This document shows positions 9,272 through 18,951 of a stretch of DNA of 64,000 nt, piece by piece. Source of the stretch: Pseudobutyrivibrio ruminis CF1b (GTDB lineage Bacteria > Bacillota > Clostridia > Lachnospirales > Lachnospiraceae). Every line of letters starts with the position of its first letter. The stretch's first letter is position 1. The notes under the pieces were generated by a model. It saw only the letters and a program-made list of their open reading frames with translations, was not told the origin of the DNA and made no database searches. Both the position numbers and the translations under genes were made by a program. The DNA is taken from NCBI RefSeq assembly GCF_000424005.1, contig NZ_AUJB01000012.1:124001-188000 (forward strand). Direction: 5' to 3'.

Positions 9272-10081
9272 ATGAAGCCTGGAGTTTATCAAGCAACACG
9301 TAAGAATGGCACTACCTATTATCGAGGTAACATAACCTACAATGGTAAGCACATCAGCATCGGAAGCTTTAACACCGAGGCTCAATGTAATCGCGCCTAT
9401 AAAGAAGCGTGGAAAATTCTAAAGGATAAAAAAATCACTTTACTTTCCTATCAGAATTCAATAAAAGAATTACCATTTGAAAAATGTGTAACTCTTATTA
9501 ATTACAGGGACAATAACATTTACATTAAAAACCCTGTTTACCTTCATCGAAATTACTTTGTTTATTATTTGGACCCATCTACAGTCCTTAAATTTGACAA
9601 TGATGACTTATTCTACTATTCGACTCACAAGATACAGAACCGTGGTGGCCACATGTTTGTGAGCGATTACGGAATGCAGTACAACATTCTCAGTAGATAT
9701 GGAATCAAGCCATATAGTGTAAAGGATCGTGATTATAAATTTGCAAATGGAGACGAAACGGATTTACGATATTCCAATATCATCCTTGTAAATAAATATC
9801 ACGGTGTATCCAAAGAAGAAAAAAAAGGCAAGGTAAAATACGTTGCCAAAATACATCTCAATGGAGACTTTATAGTGGGAAGATACTCCAGCGAAGCAAA
9901 GGCTGCCATCGCCTACAACAAAGCCGTAGACTTATGCCGTTCGCGCGGCATGAAGAGAAAGTTCCCTACAAACTTTGTTTCAGAATATTCACCACGCGAA
10001 TATGCTGACATATATACTGAAATAAAAATATCATCTCACTTATATAAGTTCTTCAGAAATAAAAATTATAGAGAAGCATAA
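9272..10081 (+). CDS. AP2-domain / degenerate HNH DNA-binding protein
   Basis: 269 residues, alone on the plus strand. Two AP2-like DNA-binding modules flank a central region: the first around residues 18-50 (YRGNITYNGKHISIGSFNTE), the second around 185-235 (YHGVSKEEKKGKVKYVAKIH, VGRYSSEAKAAIAYNKAVD). The centre ends with FANGDETDLRYSNIILVN, which matches the end of HNH homing-endonuclease cores (NGD..DLR..NL). A full HNH His pair is not obvious, so nuclease activity is uncertain. GGGGAGG precedes the ATG. No intron, intein or phage gene is visible nearby; a long hairpin follows. Likely a solitary homing-endonuclease-derived gene. Confidence 0.65.
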   Translation: MKPGVYQATRKNGTTYYRGNITYNGKHISIGSFNTEAQCNRAYKEAWKILKDKKITLLSYQNSIKELPFEKCVTLINYRDNNIYIKNPVYLHRNYFVYYLDPSTVLKFDNDDLFYYSTHKIQNRGGHMFVSDYGMQYNILSRYGIKPYSVKDRDYKFANGDETDLRYSNIILVNKYHGVSKEEKKGKVKYVAKIHLNGDFIVGRYSSEAKAAIAYNKAVDLCRSRGMKRKFPTNFVSEYSPREYADIYTEIKISSHLYKFFRNKNYREA

Positions 10082-10183
10082 AAAAGCCACCTGTAGCTAT
10101 CAAGCTCTTAGTGTTACTTAAGCGAAGCTTTCTTCAGCTGAGCGAAGTAATATCTAAGGCTTGAGAGCGTAACAGGTGGTTCT
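10082..10183. terminator. Long imperfect hairpin between the AP2/HNH gene and ilvC
   Basis: CCACCTGT (10087-10094) pairs with ACAGGTGG (10172-10179), TCAAGC with GCTTGA, CTTAG with CTAAG and TTACTT with AAGTAA, giving an arm of about 33 nt. A-rich and T-rich flanks suggest a bidirectional terminator for the two convergent genes. It resembles the hairpin after potD. Confidence 0.65.
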
Positions 10184-10189
10184 TAGTTT

Positions 10190-11242
<1,053 letters not shown>

Positions 11243-11245
11243 TTA

Positions 11246-11746
11246 TTAAAGAATTACAACATCGTCGCTGCCTCGTGTAAGTCCAGTAAGACCTGTGCGG
11301 GCAAGCTCTAAAATATCGTAATCGCCAAGCATGTCTAAAAATGCCTCAAGCTTTCTCTGGCCGCCTGTAATCTCAAGCACCATAGAATCATGAGTGACAT
11401 CAACAACCTTACCATGGAAAATCTCTACTATAGTAAGAACATCCTGTCTGTCTGTGCTTCTTGCAGAAATCTTTACAAGCATAAGCTCTCTGGTAACAGA
11501 TGTACCATGCTCAAGTACCTTTAAATCCACTACGTCTGTGAGCTTTGAAACCTGCTTCTCAATCTGCTCAAGAACCATTTCGTCTCCATGAGTAACAATA
11601 GTAACCCTTGTATATCTTGGGTCTGCAGTAACGCCAGCTGAAAAGCTGTCTATATTGTACCCTCTTCGTGAAAATAAGCCTGAAATGCGGCTTGTGAGAC
11701 CTGGTGTATTCTCAACTAAAATAGAAAGAACTTTTGTAGACTCCAT
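11246..11746 (-). CDS. ilvN: Acetolactate synthase small (regulatory) subunit
   Basis: 166 residues. It has an N-terminal ACT domain (LSILVENTPGLTSRISGLFSRRGYNIDS) and the C-terminal ALS_ss_C domain (about 85-160). It binds valine and gives feedback control to the large subunit, which is not encoded in this window. AAGGAG precedes the ATG with a somewhat long spacer. The 5' leader has a small CTTCAC/GTGAAG hairpin at 11768-11783 and a promoter with TTGACA; no T-box or attenuator is visible in the short leader. Confidence 0.95.
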   Translation of the reverse strand: MESTKVLSILVENTPGLTSRISGLFSRRGYNIDSFSAGVTADPRYTRVTIVTHGDEMVLEQIEKQVSKLTDVVDLKVLEHGTSVTRELMLVKISARSTDRQDVLTIVEIFHGKVVDVTHDSMVLEITGGQRKLEAFLDMLGDYDILELARTGLTGLTRGSDDVVIL

Positions 11747-11799
11747 AAATTATATACTCCTTTTCCACTTCACTACTGTGAAGCATGAAACTAAATAGA

Positions 11800-11827
11800 A
11801 TTCTATCACAAACCATATATATGTCAA
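11800..11827 (-). promoter_or_regulatory. ilvN-ilvC promoter
   Basis: On the minus strand a perfect -35 TTGACA (11822-11827) is followed after 16 nt by TAGAAT (11800-11805), about 55 nt before the ilvN start. Confidence 0.7.
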
Positions 11828-11885
11828 TAAGAACATGAAATATTTATTAAATATTAATATAAAAAAGGAAGCACTCCTATGGTAT

Positions 11886-12542
11886 TTAGTAGTACTTCCC
11901 ATCGTACGGATTATATAAGCCCATCTGAATAGGCTGCCGTTTATCCTCATAGCAAAGGGTAATGTAATAATCTCTGAACTCAAATCCCTGCTTGGTCCAT
12001 TCCACGTTGCCTTTTTCGCAATCACAGTATTCACTGTAATCCACCCACTGAAGCACCTGCATCAAAGGCCTGTCCATCATCTTGCAGGTGGCCTCCTTAA
12101 AGGTCCACACCTCGGTGAATTTCTTATTAACCTCGGTTTTCTTTACTGATTCTAAAAGCTCTAAATCATATTTGGTAAAAAACCGTTTTACTAAATCTGG
12201 GTCATAGGGCCTTATTCTTTCAACATCAATTCCTACTGGCTTGTCTGATATGGCAGCCACCGCAAAAAAATCTGCATGGCTTATACTAAAATCCACATTC
12301 TTAGGTTGTAAGAAAATTGGCTTTCCCTGGGAAGTGTTTGAATAAACATAAGGTCTTTGAATGTGATTCTCCCATAAAAGCTTTTCCAAAAGATGAGAGG
12401 CACCAAGTCGCTCACACTTTCCTTTAAGTGTCTTAGCTTCATCAACGTGCGCCCTACGCTGAGGACTAATCATGTCATACACTTCATCAAAAATAAATGG
12501 ATTCTGTAGTGGTTCGCAATTGTACGCAGCCGCTTTAATCAT
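11886..12542 (-). CDS. 4'-phosphopantetheinyl transferase, Sfp type
   Basis: 218 residues. It transfers the phosphopantetheine arm of CoA to carrier-protein serines. Core motifs are FSISHADFFAVAAIS, VGIDVERIRPYD (Mg2+-binding Asp/Glu) and FTEVWTFKEATCKM (W-KEA-K). The second half is slightly divergent. AAAGGGGAA precedes the ATG. No carrier protein, NRPS or PKS gene lies nearby, so the substrate is unknown; it may serve the fatty-acid carrier protein or a biosynthetic cluster elsewhere. It is followed by a weak hairpin and the separate ilvN promoter. Confidence 0.88.
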   Translation of the reverse strand: MIKAAAYNCEPLQNPFIFDEVYDMISPQRRAHVDEAKTLKGKCERLGASHLLEKLLWENHIQRPYVYSNTSQGKPIFLQPKNVDFSISHADFFAVAAISDKPVGIDVERIRPYDPDLVKRFFTKYDLELLESVKKTEVNKKFTEVWTFKEATCKMMDRPLMQVLQWVDYSEYCDCEKGNVEWTKQGFEFRDYYITLCYEDKRQPIQMGLYNPYDGKYY

Positions 12543-12568
12543 AGATTCCCCTTTCTCTCTTTATACAA

Positions 12569-12577
12569 AGTATAACA
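12569..12577 (-). promoter_or_regulatory. Extended -10 for the phosphopantetheinyl transferase gene
   Basis: The minus strand reads TGTTATACT, an extended -10 (TGn then TATACT), about 30 nt before the ATG. The -35 is poor. Confidence 0.4.
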
Positions 12578-12653
12578 TAGTGGGTATAAAGTATGTTAAA
12601 CTTTAAAGTAAATATGGGGAACAAATTATGAACAATTGGTGAGGTTTTTAGCT

Positions 12654-13808
12654 ATGAACTTTCTTATCTTTGAAATGAAAACAGTATGCTACAACTCTTA
12701 TCTATATTTCGGAGACTCTCTGGGCAATGCTCTTACTAGCCTTGGTCACTCAGTAGAATACTTTAAAGTCGATGAAAATCAATTGGATGATTTAGAGCAA
12801 TATGTTGGTAAGCATTTTGATGCCATGATTGATTTCAATTCTGATTTGCCAAGAGCCCTCATGGATGACGATTCATATTTTCTCGACCACGTGGATGCCC
12901 CATTTTTCGACTTCATTTTAGATCATCCTTTATATCACCACGATTCCCTAAAACATAAACTTCAGAATTTCCATGTGGTATGTCTTGATGACAACCATAA
13001 AAAATATATCGAAAAGTATTATCCTCACATAAAATCAGTTACAGTTACTCCTATGACAGGCGAACTTGCCTTTGGCAAAGAAAAAATAGACTGGGATGAA
13101 TTTGATAAACGTAAATACGATATTCTCTTTTCTGGCACATATACTGCACCAGCCAGGCTTGAAACTGCCATCAATATAATGCCTGCCCCTGTAGCTGAAA
13201 CCGTCTATGAGCTGATAGAAATGTTAAAAGCCGACAGTGACCTTACTATAGAAGAAGCTGTAGATACTTTATCTGAGAACGAAATCTACGACTACATTAA
13301 CTTAGATAAACCACTTCACACCCAGACTTTTTATCTGGCAGATGCTTACGTGCGCTGCCTCAACAGAAAAAAGCTGGTGGAAGCCCTGGATAAATGTGAA
13401 CATGAACTGCACCTTTTTGGAGCCCTTTGGGAGGAGCTTCCACTTAAGCATGCCACCATTCACAGAGAGATTCCTTTCAATCTCACATTTACCGTATTTA
13501 CGAAAGCAAAAATCTCTGTAAATATTATGCCTAATTTCAAGGCAGGAAGTCATGATAGAGTCTTTTCATCACAGCTGAATGGTGCCGTCACTCTCACCGA
13601 CCCTACCACTTTGCTTAGAAATGAATATAAACATGGGGAAAATATACTGTTCTACGACCTGAAAGATATAGATGAATCTACATTTATAGTAGACGAGAAT
13701 TTAAAAGACCTGGATAAGCTCAAAAAAATAGCCCAGAGTGGTTATGAAATTGCTTCCAATAACCACACCTGGGCTGAAATAGCAAAAAAGCTATTAAGCG
13801 CACTATAA
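12654..13808 (+). CDS. CgeB/DUF3880-like glycosyltransferase family protein
   Basis: 384 residues. The N-terminal half is DUF3880-like (YFGDSLGNALTSLGHSVEYF, DFILDHPLYHHDSL); the C-terminal half is a CgeB-like glycosyltransferase fold (HDRVFSSQLNGAVTLTDPT, HGENILFYDLKDIDE). It probably transfers a sugar to a protein or surface polymer; acceptor and donor are unknown. The frame extends upstream to a TTG, but GGTGAGG at 12638-12644 places the start at the ATG 12654. It is convergent with the aldolase gene, only 4 nt apart, with no room for a normal terminator. Confidence 0.75.
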   Translation: MNFLIFEMKTVCYNSYLYFGDSLGNALTSLGHSVEYFKVDENQLDDLEQYVGKHFDAMIDFNSDLPRALMDDDSYFLDHVDAPFFDFILDHPLYHHDSLKHKLQNFHVVCLDDNHKKYIEKYYPHIKSVTVTPMTGELAFGKEKIDWDEFDKRKYDILFSGTYTAPARLETAINIMPAPVAETVYELIEMLKADSDLTIEEAVDTLSENEIYDYINLDKPLHTQTFYLADAYVRCLNRKKLVEALDKCEHELHLFGALWEELPLKHATIHREIPFNLTFTVFTKAKISVNIMPNFKAGSHDRVFSSQLNGAVTLTDPTTLLRNEYKHGENILFYDLKDIDESTFIVDENLKDLDKLKKIAQSGYEIASNNHTWAEIAKKLLSAL

Positions 13809-13812
13809 ATTA

Positions 13813-14790
13813 TTAATCTAAATTCAGCATCTCCTGGTAGAAAGCAAAGTAATCCTTTCTGCCCTGCTTAGTAAACTCTATAGCAGTCCTTGGATGTTGA
13901 TTCAAAAGACCAGTTGTAAGGTACTGCATATCGTAGCCCCATACAACTCCCTGCTCTTTTAGAGGAAGCATAAAGTCCTCTACAAACTTGATGGCATATC
14001 TTTCTTTATACTTAGGATTCTTTAAAAATCCTAAAAGAAGCTCCATTGCACAGTTTCCTGCACCACGTCCCATGCTGCAATATGTAGCATCAAGATAATC
14101 AACATTATCTCCAACTGCCTCTATGGTATTAGCGAATGCAAGCTTTTGATTATCATGAGCATGCATTCCCACACGCTTGCCATATTTTGATGCGATTTCG
14201 TAGTACATATCAGCTATACGCTCTGTCTGTTCAGGATAAAGAGACCCATAACTGTCTACAATGTAAATACAAGAAATTGGAGTCTGACAAACAATATCAA
14301 GGGCTGATTTGATGTCTTCCATAGAGGCTGTAGAAATAGCCATAATATTACAGGTAGTCTCGTAGCCCTTATTATATGCATCCTCAATCATCTGAACAGC
14401 TCCTGGAAGCTGATGAAGATATGTAGCAACTCTAATTAGATCCACAGGGCTTTCAGCCTTTGGACGAATATCTTCCTTGTAATTACATCTTCCTACATCA
14501 GCCATAATAGCAAGCTTTAAATCTGTATCGTTTTCACCAACAATTTTTCTAATATAATCATCAGATGAAAACTTCCAAGGGCCAAATTTGTCCTCATCAA
14601 ACTGCTCTTTATCGGCTCTGTAGCCCATTTCCATATAATCAACTCCAGCCTTTACATTTGTAAGATAAAGAGCCTTTGCAAATTCATCTGTAAAATAAAA
14701 ATCATTTACAAGACCTCCATCACGTAAAGTTGCATCAACAACTCTGACGCTCTCTCTTACCTCTAAAAGCTTAGATATTTCTTTTTTCAT
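13813..14790 (-). CDS. DRE-TIM metallolyase (HMG-CoA lyase-like aldolase domain protein)
   Basis: 325 residues. The TIM-barrel motif DATLRDGG near residue 20 and the metal-binding HAHDNQ near 215 define the family that includes 4-hydroxy-2-oxovalerate aldolase and isopropylmalate or homocitrate synthases. The C-terminal communication domain of DmpG and the leucine-type regulatory domain are not evident, so it is a catalytic-domain-only member of uncertain reaction. Such proteins often sit with glycan or nucleotide-sugar genes; the convergent neighbour is a glycosyltransferase, but this is only suggestive. The terminal sequence QGRKDYFAFYQEMLNLD is complete. Confidence 0.75.
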   Translation of the reverse strand: MKKEISKLLEVRESVRVVDATLRDGGLVNDFYFTDEFAKALYLTNVKAGVDYMEMGYRADKEQFDEDKFGPWKFSSDDYIRKIVGENDTDLKLAIMADVGRCNYKEDIRPKAESPVDLIRVATYLHQLPGAVQMIEDAYNKGYETTCNIMAISTASMEDIKSALDIVCQTPISCIYIVDSYGSLYPEQTERIADMYYEIASKYGKRVGMHAHDNQKLAFANTIEAVGDNVDYLDATYCSMGRGAGNCAMELLLGFLKNPKYKERYAIKFVEDFMLPLKEQGVVWGYDMQYLTTGLLNQHPRTAIEFTKQGRKDYFAFYQEMLNLD

Positions 14791-14832
14791 TTATGTGGTC
14801 CTCCGGTTGCTTTAGTGCTTAAAAGTATTAAA

Positions 14833-14864
14833 GTACCTCCTAGTATAAACATACCAGGAGGCAC
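14833..14864 (-). terminator. Hairpin after chemoreceptor 1
   Basis: CCTCCT-A-GTAT / ATAC-C-AGGAGG stem with an AAAC loop. A weak T-rich tract follows on the minus strand. It lies between the chemoreceptor stop (14898) and the aldolase start. Confidence 0.55.
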
Positions 14865-14897
14865 TGTCAACTATAATATTATTAAGTTCTAAAGGGA

Positions 14898-16754
14898 TTA
14901 TACTATCTCAAACTTCTGAGTGCTAGCATTCAATTGCTTGGTTACATCATTATTCTGATCCATCGCTTCATTAATGCCCTGGATTTCACCAACAATTTCT
15001 GTTGCTGAGGCTGCTGACATACCAATAGCACTAGAGCTTTCTTCTACTGAACGAGAAATAGTTTCAATCTGTCCAGCCATCTCATTCATCACAGCATTTA
15101 GATTGTCAGCTTTTTCAGTAAAAGTAGCAAGCATATCCTCAATCATTGAAGCTGTATCTTCATATTTAGAACCAGTTTCTACAAAGGCATCATAATCAGC
15201 AAGTACATTTTCATTGATAAATTCAATAACCTGAATAGCATTATCTGAAAGTGTCTTAACAGCAGCTGTAACCTTACCGGAAATCTCCTGAATATTACCA
15301 GCTGTATCTCTAGAATTTGCTGCAAGCTTACTAATTTCATCTGCTACTACAGCAAAGCCCTTTCCAGCTTCACCAGCACGAGCTGCTTCAATTGATGCAT
15401 TAAGTGCAAGTAAGTTTGTCTGACTAGCAATATCCAAAATCTCATTAGTCAAATCACTAATCTGGTTAACCTGCTCAGACTCCTTAACAGACTCCTCGAG
15501 AACCTTTGAAAGCTCTTCCATCTTAGCGCCAGTATTATCTTTCTTTTCCGTTGCTTCCTTCTTTATAGAATTAGCAGCTTCTTTAATTTCATCTGCCTTT
15601 TCAGCACCAGCTCTTGCTTCAGAATCAATAGCATCCGTAGCCTCTCTAACTTCCTGAACTTTGTCATTAAGCTCAGAAGTTGTTGCAGAAACATTTTCCA
15701 TAGATGCTGCAAGCTCTTCCATGGCTGCAGATGTATTTGTTACATTATCACTAGCACTTTGAATCTTTACAATAACACTATCTGCAGATGATGTAAGAAC
15801 TGTTGCTCCATCCTTAACATCTCTGATTACACCCTGCAATGTTCCTAAGAACTGATTGATACAATCAGATATAAGTGCAAGCTCTGTTTTTGTTTTTGTG
15901 TTTATTCGGGCAGTTAAATCGCCCTTGCCCTTATTGATATTATTAATGATAGCTTGTAATTCATATGAAATACCAAGTATAGTCTTATTAATTCTAACAA
16001 ATGAAAGCACAAAGCTAAGTATAATCAAGACAACAACCACTGCCATGACTATATATCCCTTTACAGAAACCTGGGCAATGTAACCATCCAAATAAGCGCT
16101 AAAGCCCTCGCTTAGAGAATTAATTCCCTCATCAACAGCATCTAAAGCATCATTTGTTGCAACAAGGCTTGTTCCGTAATCACCAGATACACAGCCAATT
16201 GCTCCCGTCAAATCACCTGATTTGATAAAGTTTTCCATAGCACCAGCTGCAGCAACTAATGCCTCTGCGCTAGCTCTGAGATTATCAACTCTCTCCTGCC
16301 CATCTGGTAGGTTTCCAACCAGTATACTAGCATCCAAATAATCAAGATGAGAGCCAATATCATTCATATAACCTTCCATCTCCGCAAATTCTTCAGCTGG
16401 CATTTCCTTGCCTGCCTCAAGTTGTCCTAATGTACGATTAATTTCAGCTGAAATATGAACTACATCTTGACGTAATGCAGCCGATTCCTGTGCGCAAATA
16501 AGTTCATTTTCACTTGCTACTAAAGCCAGTGACTTTACGCTTTGCATAGCTGAGTTGGAAATCACTGCATATATTATAAATGCCGCAAGTATAGCAACAT
16601 TTACAATTATGTTTTGAAAAGAAATTGATTGGAAAAAGTTGCCTTTATTATTTTCAACAACCTTTCCAACAGCTTTAAGATTTTCCTTTTGCTCAGCTGT
16701 AAGATTTTTATCAAGCCTCTGTTTTATTTTCTCTTGCCTTTCTTCTGTTCCCAT
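14898..16754 (-). CDS. Methyl-accepting chemotaxis protein 1
   Basis: 618 residues. A cytoplasmic N-tail of about 45 residues precedes TM1 (46-66). A helical extracellular sensor (about 67-232) follows, then TM2 (about 233-255), a HAMP region and the signalling domain. The hairpin tip is canonical ([37 protein letters not shown]). It senses an unknown ligand and controls CheA. GGGGGTG precedes the ATG. The TM1 segment is closely copied in the relic downstream of chemoreceptor 2. Confidence 0.93.
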   Translation of the reverse strand: MGTEERQEKIKQRLDKNLTAEQKENLKAVGKVVENNKGNFFQSISFQNIIVNVAILAAFIIYAVISNSAMQSVKSLALVASENELICAQESAALRQDVVHISAEINRTLGQLEAGKEMPAEEFAEMEGYMNDIGSHLDYLDASILVGNLPDGQERVDNLRASAEALVAAAGAMENFIKSGDLTGAIGCVSGDYGTSLVATNDALDAVDEGINSLSEGFSAYLDGYIAQVSVKGYIVMAVVVVLIILSFVLSFVRINKTILGISYELQAIINNINKGKGDLTARINTKTKTELALISDCINQFLGTLQGVIRDVKDGATVLTSSADSVIVKIQSASDNVTNTSAAMEELAASMENVSATTSELNDKVQEVREATDAIDSEARAGAEKADEIKEAANSIKKEATEKKDNTGAKMEELSKVLEESVKESEQVNQISDLTNEILDIASQTNLLALNASIEAARAGEAGKGFAVVADEISKLAANSRDTAGNIQEISGKVTAAVKTLSDNAIQVIEFINENVLADYDAFVETGSKYEDTASMIEDMLATFTEKADNLNAVMNEMAGQIETISRSVEESSSAIGMSAASATEIVGEIQGINEAMDQNNDVTKQLNASTQKFEIV

Positions 16755-16929
16755 TGCGCACCCCCATTTAAATTAATGGCTAATTAATGGCTAATAAAAT
16801 TATATACCCATACGTTTTAATTGGTTAAGAGGTGTCACAAAAAAAACATATAATGTTTAAAAAATGTACAATTTCTATGGATTTTTATGAGATAAAACAT
16901 TTGATTAATCTCATTTTAAAAACTAAAAA

Positions 16930-16957
16930 AGAGCTCTTGGATAAACCAAGAGCTCTA
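16930..16957 (-). terminator. Terminator in the chemoreceptor intergenic region
   Basis: Perfect 11-bp stem AGAGCTCTTGG / CCAAGAGCTCT with loop ATAAA, then TTTTTT on the minus strand. It ends transcription coming from chemoreceptor 2 and the relic. Confidence 0.85.
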
Positions 16958-16981
16958 AAATACAATATAACAATGACAGTC

Positions 16982-17064
16982 GGGCTCATTTAAAGAAATC
17001 TCCTTTGGAGATTTGAGCCCTCCAGTACATTTTTGTGAAAGCTTTCAGCTTCCCCAAAAATGTA
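16982..17064. repeat. Two further hairpins in the relic region
   Basis: GGGCTC...GAGCCC (16982-17020) encloses AAATCTCC-TTT-GGAGATTT with an 8-nt bulge. TACATTTTTG (17026-17035) pairs with CAAAAATGTA (17055-17064) around GAAAGCTTTC. Together with the terminator they fill the gap between the relic and chemoreceptor 1. Confidence 0.6.
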
Positions 17065-17066
17065 AT

Positions 17067-17112
17067 TTAGAACTTACCAGCAGTAGCAGCTTCCTCAACT
17101 GAAACTGCAACT
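17067..17112 (-). pseudogene. Duplicated 3' end of the GGGtGRT gene (fragment)
   Basis: These 46 nt match 20535-20580, the last 15 codons and stop of the GGGtGRT gene, at 45 positions (one A/T difference near 17081). In frame it reads VAVSVEEAATAGKF and stop. Nothing else of that gene precedes it; upstream on the minus strand it is joined directly to a chemoreceptor N-terminus relic. Confidence 0.9.
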
Positions 17113-17214
17113 TACATTATTCATGTCATTGTTTGAAACAATTGCATAGATAATAAATGCAGCTAGAATAACTGCATTTACAACAATATTTTGGAAGGTA
17201 ATTGAAATCAATTA
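17113..17214 (-). pseudogene. Relic of a chemoreceptor N-terminal membrane segment
   Basis: Just after the TAG stop of chemoreceptor 2 the minus strand reads TAA TTG ATT TCA, then an in-frame [18 protein letters not shown] segment. That segment is about 70% identical to TM1 of chemoreceptor 1 ([18 protein letters not shown]). After about 30 residues it runs into the GGGtGRT fragment and stops. It is not expected to be translated. Confidence 0.85.
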
Positions 17215-18939
17215 CTAAATCTTTGTAAAAATAGCTGTTTCCTCTTCAAGCTCTCCAGCTATCTTCTGGTTCTCGTCCATACGTTTAGAAATATTATCCA
17301 TATCATATACCAGATTCTGAGTGCTTTCGGCTGCAGAAGAAACGCCCTTAACACCATCTTCTATGGCCGAGGTAATACTACTAATGGATTCTGCTATCTC
17401 AGTGAATTTATCTTTAAATCCTTCTGTTATATCAGTAAAATCAGCCATAACCGATTCAATATAATCAGCATTATCCTTATACTTTTCACCATCTTCTACG
17501 AAACGTTCAAATTCTGGAAGAATAGAATTCTGCATGTAATCTACTAACTCATTTGCATTATCTGCGAGGTTATGAACCGCATTAACTACTACAGAGTTAA
17601 TCTCCTGAATATTAGCAGCAGTCTGACGGCTGTTTTCTGCAAGACCACCAATCTCATCTGCAACAACAGCAAAACCTTTTCCTGCCTCTCCCGCTCTGGC
17701 AGCTTCAATTGAAGCATTTAAAGAAAGCAAATTGGTCTGGCTTGCGATACTCATAATATCATCTGTAAGTGAGTTTACCTGATCTACACTTTGGCTATCT
17801 GTAATAGCCTGATTTAAAGCTGCAAGAATGTTATCAACCTTTTTATTTGTTTCATCCATGTTCTCTCGAGCATTCTGTTCCATAACATCAGCATGCTCCT
17901 TCATAGTCTTAGAATATTCGTTGATTTCACGGCTCTTATTCGCCATCTCATCAACTTCGATTCTTACCTGCTCTGTGTTGTTATTTATCATGCCAGCACT
18001 ATTTGCCACCTCCTGCATGGTAGCAGAAAGCTCTTCTGTTAATGCTGACAAATCCGAAGCACTGTCATTTGATGTTTTGACACTTCCCATAACATCATTA
18101 ACTACCTTGTCCATGGCTGTTGAATTGTTAGTAATCATGATAAAAATACCCTGAAGACGTTCTATAAACTCATTAATACCACGACTAAGCATTCCTATTT
18201 CATCGTTGGACTCAATAGTTAATCTTCTTGTCAAATCACCTTCTCTACTATTTATACCATCAATAATTTCATGGAGTTCTGATTCTGCCTTAGTAACAGG
18301 GCGCAATATTTTTCTTGCAACAACTATAACAGCCGCAATTACTGAAATTATACTTATAATTACAATTATCAAACTTGCAAAACTTGCAACCATGTTTGCG
18401 GTAGATAAAGCCTGTCTTTGAACATCTGATTCAGTGTGAATTGCTGCAATGACATTATCTATATCCTGATTAAGTTTCTGTGCACTTTCAGCTACCTGTC
18501 CGTTTGCAGTAGCATATGCATCCTTCGTTCTCTGATTAGCACTCTGTGCCAGAAGAATCATTATAGAATCCTTAAAGCTTTGGAAGTCAGCTTTCATAGT
18601 TTCAAAATTTGTATCTTCAGCCGCAAACTGATTTCCATACTCGACCATGGCATTATCTAATACAGCTTCCTCTTCTTCTATCTTTGATACCACTGAAGTC
18701 ATTGTCTCAAAATCAGTAGCAACAATATGAGAAAGAGCAAGTGAATGAATATCCTTTGCTGTTTGGCCAATTGTATCAAGTTCTGTAATAGCAACCATAT
18801 ATTCATCTGCAATTTTTGTAGCAGTATGATTAACCTTGCTCAAATTAAAGAGTGCCATAACATTAGAAAAAATAGATAGAATTCCCAATAAAAGGACTGG
18901 GATTAAAATATATAATCTAATACTTGTTTTCTTACTCAT
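17215..18939 (-). CDS. Methyl-accepting chemotaxis protein 2
   Basis: 574 residues. TM1 is about 9-30, followed by a four-helix-bundle sensor, TM2 (about 175-208), HAMP ([18 protein letters not shown]) and the signalling domain with the canonical tip [20 protein letters not shown] and [13 protein letters not shown]. It lies 13 nt after an orphan solute-binding lipoprotein gene and is therefore likely to sense that protein in its ligand-bound state, as with MalE and Tar. The stop TAG is followed at once by TAA and the relic. Confidence 0.93.
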   Translation of the reverse strand: MSKKTSIRLYILIPVLLLGILSIFSNVMALFNLSKVNHTATKIADEYMVAITELDTIGQTAKDIHSLALSHIVATDFETMTSVVSKIEEEEAVLDNAMVEYGNQFAAEDTNFETMKADFQSFKDSIMILLAQSANQRTKDAYATANGQVAESAQKLNQDIDNVIAAIHTESDVQRQALSTANMVASFASLIIVIISIISVIAAVIVVARKILRPVTKAESELHEIIDGINSREGDLTRRLTIESNDEIGMLSRGINEFIERLQGIFIMITNNSTAMDKVVNDVMGSVKTSNDSASDLSALTEELSATMQEVANSAGMINNNTEQVRIEVDEMANKSREINEYSKTMKEHADVMEQNARENMDETNKKVDNILAALNQAITDSQSVDQVNSLTDDIMSIASQTNLLSLNASIEAARAGEAGKGFAVVADEIGGLAENSRQTAANIQEINSVVVNAVHNLADNANELVDYMQNSILPEFERFVEDGEKYKDNADYIESVMADFTDITEGFKDKFTEIAESISSITSAIEDGVKGVSSAAESTQNLVYDMDNISKRMDENQKIAGELEEETAIFTKI

Positions 18940-18951
18940 CCTGACGCCCTC

